From VSJD01 sp041653875 (GTDB lineage: Bacteria > Verrucomicrobiota > Kiritimatiellia > JAAZAB01), in assembly GCA_041653875.1 (NCBI GenBank), contig JBAZEM010000001.1:62001-126000 (forward strand): 64,000 bases of DNA, written 5' to 3'. Both the position numbers and the translations under genes were made by a program. Below, one piece after another: positions 60,185-64,000 of the stretch (positions are counted from its first letter, which is position 1; the number at the start of each line of letters is the position of its first letter). The notes beneath the pieces were generated by a model. It had not been told where the DNA came from. It ran no database searches and was given only the letters and a program-made list of their open reading frames with translations.

Positions 60185-60514
60185 GTAGCCGCGAGACGAC
60201 CCGCCTGCAACGCTATGCCCTGCCCGCAGTGCTACGCACAGCGTTGCAGGCGGGGCAGCATTGCGGGCAGGTAGGCTCGCGCGATTGGCCGAAAACGTCG
60301 GCCTAAACGTCCGACGGCCTGCCCGCAGTGCTACAGCGTTGCAGGCGGGCTACAGCAAAGTAAAAGTCGCCCCGCTTTGCGGGGCCTAATTTGATGTTAA
60401 GGAATTTCAATCCACACGGCGGCAAGCGGTTCTATCGAACCGCAACTACACCGGCTCGTTGTAGCGCCGTTCGAGAGAACGGCAAAATCGCGGCCTTTGG
60501 CCGCCTAATTCGAT
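60185..60514. repeat. Composite nested-hairpin element, copy 2
   Basis: Very similar to 9725-10051 over most of its length. It lacks the 33-base hairpin found in copy 1 but has ~36 extra bases (60218-60253) inserted into another loop. Its final CGAT includes the first two bases of the start codon of the next gene. Confidence 0.85.
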
Positions 60515-61295
60515 GAAGATATTTTTTACACTGTTTGTTGCCGCCGGCTTGCTTGGGGCGCTTGCCGCGCCGGCCGCTGAGCCGACCTTGGCCGAGAAAA
60601 TTTGCGCGAGTTATACCCAGGTCGAGTCCGTCAGTTGCCGGGTCCGTAAAACCAGCGAGGTGGACGGCAAAACGGCAACGCTGCTCAGTCAGGTGTATTA
60701 CCAGCGGCCGGACCGGATGCATGTCGAAAATATCGCGCCGTTTCGGCGGCGTATCATCTCCGATGGCCGGCAATTTTACGATTACGTGGAGGGCCAGGCC
60801 AAAGGCTTTTCCTGTCCCCTGGCCAAGCTGGAGGGGGAGCGCAGCATCATGCAGAAGTCCGTGCCCGGGAGCGCCATGGAGCATTTGTTGCGTCTGCGGG
60901 GTGTCACGGAAATTCCGCTGGCCGGCGTCCCGGGTTATCCGGTGCGGCGCGGCTACGCCCGCGAGCGGGTCTTCGTGGTCCTGGCCTGCGATGCCGAAGG
61001 GCGCCTGGCGCGCATCGAGTTTTTTAAAACGCCGGAAATGAAAGATTTAACCGCCCTGGTTGAATACGGCGATTTTAAGAAAGTCACGGACACGTGCTGG
61101 CTAACCGGCCTTCAGCAGGGCACGGCCTATTTCGGCGCCAAGACCGTGCGCGAAACGCGCCGCTTCGACAATCTCGTCGTCAACAAGCCGATTACCGCCG
61201 GGCTTTTCGACGCCGCGGCGTTTTTCCCGAAGGTGGATTTCACGGACGATTTCAGCAAGCTGATGGATGATATTCCCAAGCAAGAAAAGAAATGA
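60513..61295 (+). CDS. LolA-like outer-membrane lipoprotein carrier domain protein
   Basis: 260 residues. Signal peptide MKIFFTLFVAAGLLGALAAPAAA. The mature part starts E-K-I-C-A-S-Y-T-Q-V-E-S-V-S-C-R-V and has Y-Y-Q-R-P-D-R-M-H-V-E-N (about 69-80) and D-G-R-Q-F-Y-D-Y: the half-barrel pattern of LolA/LppX-type proteins (Y/W-x-x-P-D-K/R-x-R). Two successive genes form its operon. It may carry lipoproteins or lipids across the periplasm. Its ATG coincides with the end of a repeat, so the ribosome site is repeat-derived. Confidence 0.7.
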   Translation: MKIFFTLFVAAGLLGALAAPAAEPTLAEKICASYTQVESVSCRVRKTSEVDGKTATLLSQVYYQRPDRMHVENIAPFRRRIISDGRQFYDYVEGQAKGFSCPLAKLEGERSIMQKSVPGSAMEHLLRLRGVTEIPLAGVPGYPVRRGYARERVFVVLACDAEGRLARIEFFKTPEMKDLTALVEYGDFKKVTDTCWLTGLQQGTAYFGAKTVRETRRFDNLVVNKPITAGLFDAAAFFPKVDFTDDFSKLMDDIPKQEKK

Positions 61296-61304
61296 AAAGG
61301 GATT

Positions 61305-61381
61305 GGCCGCAAAAAAGCGCAAAAAAAACAAGGACGGAGGAATATCGTGCCCCTTTTGTGTTTTTTGCGCCTTTTTGCGGC
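61305..61381. repeat. Word arrays around the YidD-fusion start
   Basis: Left 61305-61329: GGCCGCAAAAAAGCGCAAAA. Right 61353-61381: TTTTGTGTTTTTTGCGCC and TTTTTGCGGC, its complement; the right arm codes for the signal peptide. Confidence 0.7.
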
Positions 61382-62180
61382 AAGTATTTTTTTTGTGCTT
61401 GGCATCTTGGGCGCCGGGCAGGCTTTTGCGGCTGAGGCGTCTTTGGCCCTGGCCGCGGACCTGTTTGCGGAGGGCAACTGGCCGGCCTGCCGCTTGGAAT
61501 GCCTGCGGCAGTTACAGGAATTCCCTGTTTCGCCGGATGCGCGGCTGTTAAAAGCGCTGGCCGAACAGCGCATGGGATTGGATAGCCGGCAGGCTTTGCG
61601 GATCCTGGCCGATGATCCGGCGGCGCCATCCGCCACAGCCTTGGCCGCGCGCTACGAATGGGCGCGGGCCATGTGGCGCGCCGGCGACTGGCGCAGCGCG
61701 TTTGACGCTTTCCGCCAAGTGTTCGCCAAAACGGAAGTTACCGAGTTGTCCGCGCGCTCGGGCTGTTCCCTGGCCTTGCTCTTGAACGCGCATGCCGAAC
61801 TGGCCAAAGAATTTCCCGAAATAAAGCCCCAGGTGCGAACCCTGCGCGCGCTTTATACCCGCGAGATTATTGACGAATGCCGGATGGCGCCCGCGCAAAC
61901 GTCGGACTCCTGGTGGGGACTGCCCGGCCAGTGGGGGATCGCGTTTTATCGCAGTCAAATCCGCCCGGCCTTGGGCGACCGCTGTTCGTTGAGCCCCAAC
62001 TGCTCGGAATATTCGCGGCAGGCTTTTCAGAAACACGGGATGCTGGGCCTGGCGCTCACGGCGGACCGCTTTTTCCGCGAGCCCGGCGTGGTGGCGGCCG
62101 CCGAGCATCCCGTGGATGTGAATGGAAAATGGCGTTATGCCGATCCGCTCAGCGATCACGATTGGTGGCTGGATCCGTGA
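61347..62180 (+). CDS. Exported protein with C-terminal YidD-like domain
   Basis: 277 residues from GTG 61347. The N-terminal signal sequence (PLLCFLRLFAASIFFVLG) is encoded by one arm of a word array. A helical Ala/Leu-rich part (residues ~30-175) resembles TPR-like repeats. Residues ~190-275 are YidD-like: I-A-F-Y-R-S-Q-I-R-P-A-L-G-D-R-C-S-L, S-P-N-C-S-E-Y-S-R-Q-A-F-Q-K-H-G-M-L-G. A second, longer YidD in addition to the one next to yidC. It is preceded by the LolA-like and followed by the TPR-membrane gene, so a joint envelope role is likely but unproven. Confidence 0.7.
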   Translation: MPLLCFLRLFAASIFFVLGILGAGQAFAAEASLALAADLFAEGNWPACRLECLRQLQEFPVSPDARLLKALAEQRMGLDSRQALRILADDPAAPSATALAARYEWARAMWRAGDWRSAFDAFRQVFAKTEVTELSARSGCSLALLLNAHAELAKEFPEIKPQVRTLRALYTREIIDECRMAPAQTSDSWWGLPGQWGIAFYRSQIRPALGDRCSLSPNCSEYSRQAFQKHGMLGLALTADRFFREPGVVAAAEHPVDVNGKWRYADPLSDHDWWLDP

Positions 62181-62311
62181 TGAAGGAAGAAAAAAGCTCT
62201 TTGTTCTTTGCGGATCAGACTTGGTTCTTCGTTTTAGATATGTTGCAGTCGTGCTTATGCCTGCCTGCCAAAGCAATTGGGCGGCGGGTGAAGCGCGGGG
62301 GAGGCGGAAAC

Positions 62312-63220
62312 ATGATGTTGCGAATCCTGGAATGGCGGATGAAACTAATCGTTTTTCTGATTTTAATAACGGGAGTCATGGCAGGTCTTGCCGGGGCGCA
62401 AACGAATACCGTTGCTGTGCCGGCGCCGGGACTGCGTCTGGCGCAGGAACTTTCCGGCGAGGGTCAGCATGGGCCCGCGGCGTTGGAGTATCGCCGGCTG
62501 GCGTTGAGCGAAACCCAGTCCCAGGCGCGCGGCGGATTGTTCTGGGCGGCCGCCTATGAATATACCCAGTCCCGGCAATGGAACCTGGCGCCGGAATTGC
62601 TGGATCGGGCGGAGGATAGCGATCGTGACCTTAAGCCCGTGGCGCTGTTATTGCGCGCGGAAGTTGCCTCCGCCGCGAAAAAGCATGATGAGGCGGTGTA
62701 TTATCTGCAGAGCGCGGTCGGCGAAGATACCTCTCCCGACATGCGAAAATTCATCGTCCGGCGTGTCGCCGGTGAAAATTTGCGCGCGGGCCGGAGTGAC
62801 CAGGCGCGCGCGGCTCTCAGCCAGGCGCCGGGCGGTGAAGCCGCGGCGCTGATGGCGCTGACTGACTACGAACGGGAGCGGGACAAAAGTCCGGTGCTGG
62901 GCGGCGTCTTGGGCCTCATTCCCGGACTGGGCTATATGTATTCCGGGGAATATGCCAACGGCTTGCGCAGTCTGATCCTCAACGGGCTGTTCATGGGCGC
63001 CATGGTGTATTCGGGCGTGGAAGACCAGTGGGGCGCCTTTGCCGTGATTTCCTTCTTCGAAATCACCTGGTATAGCGGAAGCATTTACGGCGGCATTGAC
63101 GCGGCCCAGCGCTACAACCGCGCCCGGCAGGAGCGCTGTCTGGAGGCCGTGCAAGGCCCGGCCGCGTTTGCCCCGGATTTCAAGCGGCTGCCGGTCGTCT
63201 CCCTCCAGTTCCGGTTCTGA
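62312..63220 (+). CDS. TPR-like protein with C-terminal membrane (TM2/DUF5683-like) domain
   Basis: 302 residues from ATG 62312 (alternatives 62315 and 62339); GGGGGAGGCGG ribosome site. Signal or anchor M-K-L-I-V-F-L-I-L-I-T-G-V-M-A-G. Residues ~30-175 are helical repeats (A-L-E-Y-R-R-L-A-L, A-V-Y-Y-L-Q-S-A-V-G-E-D). A hydrophobic hairpin follows: L-G-G-V-L-G-L-I-P-G-L-G-Y-M-Y-S-G-E-Y at ~200-218. P-G-x-G-x-x-Y is the TM2-type signature. I infer an outer-membrane assembly or secretion role from context. Function unknown. Confidence 0.65.
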   Translation: MMLRILEWRMKLIVFLILITGVMAGLAGAQTNTVAVPAPGLRLAQELSGEGQHGPAALEYRRLALSETQSQARGGLFWAAAYEYTQSRQWNLAPELLDRAEDSDRDLKPVALLLRAEVASAAKKHDEAVYYLQSAVGEDTSPDMRKFIVRRVAGENLRAGRSDQARAALSQAPGGEAAALMALTDYERERDKSPVLGGVLGLIPGLGYMYSGEYANGLRSLILNGLFMGAMVYSGVEDQWGAFAVISFFEITWYSGSIYGGIDAAQRYNRARQERCLEAVQGPAAFAPDFKRLPVVSLQFRF

Positions 63221-63249
63221 AATCAGAAGTCAGAGATCGACAAGTCAGA
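63221..63249. repeat. Heptad array (CAGAAGT family)
   Basis: AAATCAG-AAGTCAG-AGATCGA-CAAGTCAG, unit 7, just after the TPR-like gene stop. Confidence 0.6.
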
Positions 63250-63304
63250 CTATGTCTTCATTTTGCCTTGTTGACGATGCGGCGCTTGGGTTACAATGCC
63301 GGCC

Positions 63305-63521
63305 ATGAAAGCGGTCGCCGAACTCTTGAATGAAATGCGTGGCGCGGGCCGACTACCTCGCTGTCCTGGCGCTTAGTGTCGGACGGGCCAAGGACTTTGC
63401 GCGAATCCTGGCTTCGATCGAGAGCGGAAGCGTTTCGCCGGAGAGGATCATGGAACTTGCCGGACGCCACGGGCTTTCCGATACCTGGCGCCGTTTTAAG
63501 ACGAGGTTTCTGGATGAATGA
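63305..63521 (+). pseudogene. Nucleotidyltransferase-like relic with an internal frame disruption
   Basis: From ATG 63305 the first codons M-K-A-V-A-E-L-L-N-E-M resemble a nucleotidyltransferase start. In another frame (from 63330) the C-terminal pattern A-D-Y-L-A-V-L-A-L-S-V-G-R-A-K-D-F-A-R-I ... R-H-G-L-S-D-T-W-R-R-F-K-T-R-F-L-D-E continues to 63521. V-G-R-x-K-D is the end motif of AbiEii-type/MNT nucleotidyltransferases. The catalytic middle is missing. An intact short protein starting at 63330 is less likely. Confidence 0.45.
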
Positions 63522-63714
63522 TGCGCGCGCATTGTTGGAGCGGCAGGCGGCGTGGCAGAAAACGCGCGCGCGTCTTTCCTGGAGCGAAAAGATCCGTCAA
63601 ACGGAGGTTCTGCGCGACACGCTCTTGAGCTTGCGCCGCACACGGCCGGGTCGGATAAAAACAGGTAATTGGGGATGTTGCGCAACCAAATTTGGCCGAG
63701 GGATGAGGTTGTAG
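63514..63714 (+). CDS. Small protein paired with nucleotidyltransferase relic
   Basis: 66 residues from ATG 63514, 8 bases before the end of the previous frame. R-A-L-L-E-R-Q-A-A-W-Q-K-T-R-A-R-L-S-W-S-E-K-I-R-Q-T-E-V-L-R-D is a pattern seen in short proteins encoded just after nucleotidyltransferases. The last ~20 residues (G-N-W-G-C-C-A-T-K-F) look read-through. The 3' end runs into a REP-like unit (63714-63730). Confidence 0.45.
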   Translation: MNDARALLERQAAWQKTRARLSWSEKIRQTEVLRDTLLSLRRTRPGRIKTGNWGCCATKFGRGMRL

Positions 63715-63747
63715 CGGCCGTTCGATAGAACTCAGAGGAGAACCACG

Positions 63748-64000
63748 ATGGATGTTTCCGTCATTGTGCCGGTTTATAACGAGGTGGAAAACGTGGAGCG
63801 GCTGTGCGCCAAGTTGCACGCTTCGCTCGCCCGGATTGGACGCGCCTACGAGCTGATTCTCGTGGATGACGGCAGTCGGGATGGGACCTGGGAAAAATTA
63901 AAGGAACAGGCGGCCAGGATTCCGCACCTGCGCTTGATCCGACTGCGGCGCAACTTCGGGCAGACCGCCGCCATGAGCGCCGGCATGCATCAGGCCAAAG
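63748..64000 (+). CDS. Family 2 glycosyltransferase, N-terminal part
   Basis: 84 codons to the window end. M-D-V-S-V-I-V-P-V-Y-N-E-V-E-N start; Y-E-L-I-L-V-D-D-G-S-R-D-G-T (about 39-52) is the nucleotide-sugar DDGS motif; N-F-G-Q-T-A-A-M-S-A-G-M (about 70-81) matches dolichol-phosphate mannosyltransferase-type enzymes. It transfers a sugar from a nucleotide donor to a lipid or polymer. The AGAGGAGA ribosome site is 8 bases upstream, just after a truncated REP-like unit. Confidence 0.93.
   Translation, partial: MDVSVIVPVYNEVENVERLCAKLHASLARIGRAYELILVDDGSRDGTWEKLKEQAARIPHLRLIRLRRNFGQTAAMSAGMHQAK

Noticed and set aside
1..64000. tRNA, tmRNA or rRNA genes
   Set aside because: No cloverleaf with T-loop GTTCGA and matching stems, and no rRNA-like stretch, was recognised by eye; a covariance search would be needed to exclude them.

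Overview
The window is chromosomal DNA of a Gram-negative bacterium. It encodes an RND pump with an outer-membrane channel, lipobox lipoproteins, outer-membrane-like barrels and a LolA-like protein. Type III glutamine synthetase, a canonical rpmH-rnpA-yidD-yidC block and very repeat-rich intergenic DNA would fit a Verrucomicrobiota/Kiritimatiellota-type (PVC) genome. That placement is inference, because no rRNA, tRNA or other phylogenetic marker was examined. No CRISPR array, prophage or intact insertion sequence was seen.

Layout. 1-8.4 kb: RND efflux system, a small glycogen-binding-domain protein, a putative barrel protein, then a PII-like/MarR/DUF3187 operon. 8.6-13.1 kb: aldo/keto reductase with a ferredoxin tail, PIG-L deacetylase, and serC coupled to a lipoprotein. 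13.4-18.1 kb: Fe(3+)-type ABC importer. 18.1-20.9 kb: yidC, yidD, rnpA, rpmH. 21.2-25.6 kb: transposase relic, SH3 protein, M48 protease, ATP-grasp ligase, second metallopeptidase. 26-33 kb: CPA2 antiporter, CDF transporter, phosphofructokinase, DUF190-CrcB, a ParE-type toxin-antitoxin pair, MFS transporter. 33.5-38.7 kb: a deletion chimera of two broken genes, a truncated AraC-like gene and a ZnuABC-type importer. 39-50 kb: rsmD, coaD, DUF177, rpmF, plsX, fabH, an ABC-2 exporter with a large membrane protein, fabD. 50-59 kb: sigma-54 activator, serA, then a nitrogen cluster (glutamine synthetase III, PII, Amt, putative porin) with a sigma-54 promoter. 59-64 kb: small Cys protein, tandem small secreted paralogues, a LolA-like/YidD-fusion/TPR-membrane cluster, nucleotidyltransferase remnants and the start of a glycosyltransferase.

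The most striking feature is what lies between the genes. Two repeat systems fill most intergenic gaps. The first is degenerate tandem arrays of 7-base words. At least a dozen unrelated word families occur, often as opposed (inverted) arrays filling one gap. They also run into coding ends: the C-termini of the ZnuA-like, CDF and RsmD proteins, and the signal-peptide codons of two exported proteins. The second is short palindromic (REP-like) elements built on GCCGTTC/GAACGGC stems. Their loops are repeatedly interrupted by further hairpins, and one has inserted in frame inside rsmD. Heptameric tandem repeats are known from heterocystous cyanobacteria (STRR), and REP mobility by TnpA-REP (RAYT) enzymes is known. 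The diversity of word families and the nested loop insertions seen here are, to my knowledge, not described for this kind of genome.

Functionally the window is mostly housekeeping plus transport. The nitrogen genes form one coherent module: sigma-54 activator, sigma-54 promoter, Amt, a PII lacking the usual modifiable tyrosine, and glutamine synthetase III. The RND pump may be linked to the nearby PG0541-like and MarR genes. All positions come from reading the sequence; no database search was run.
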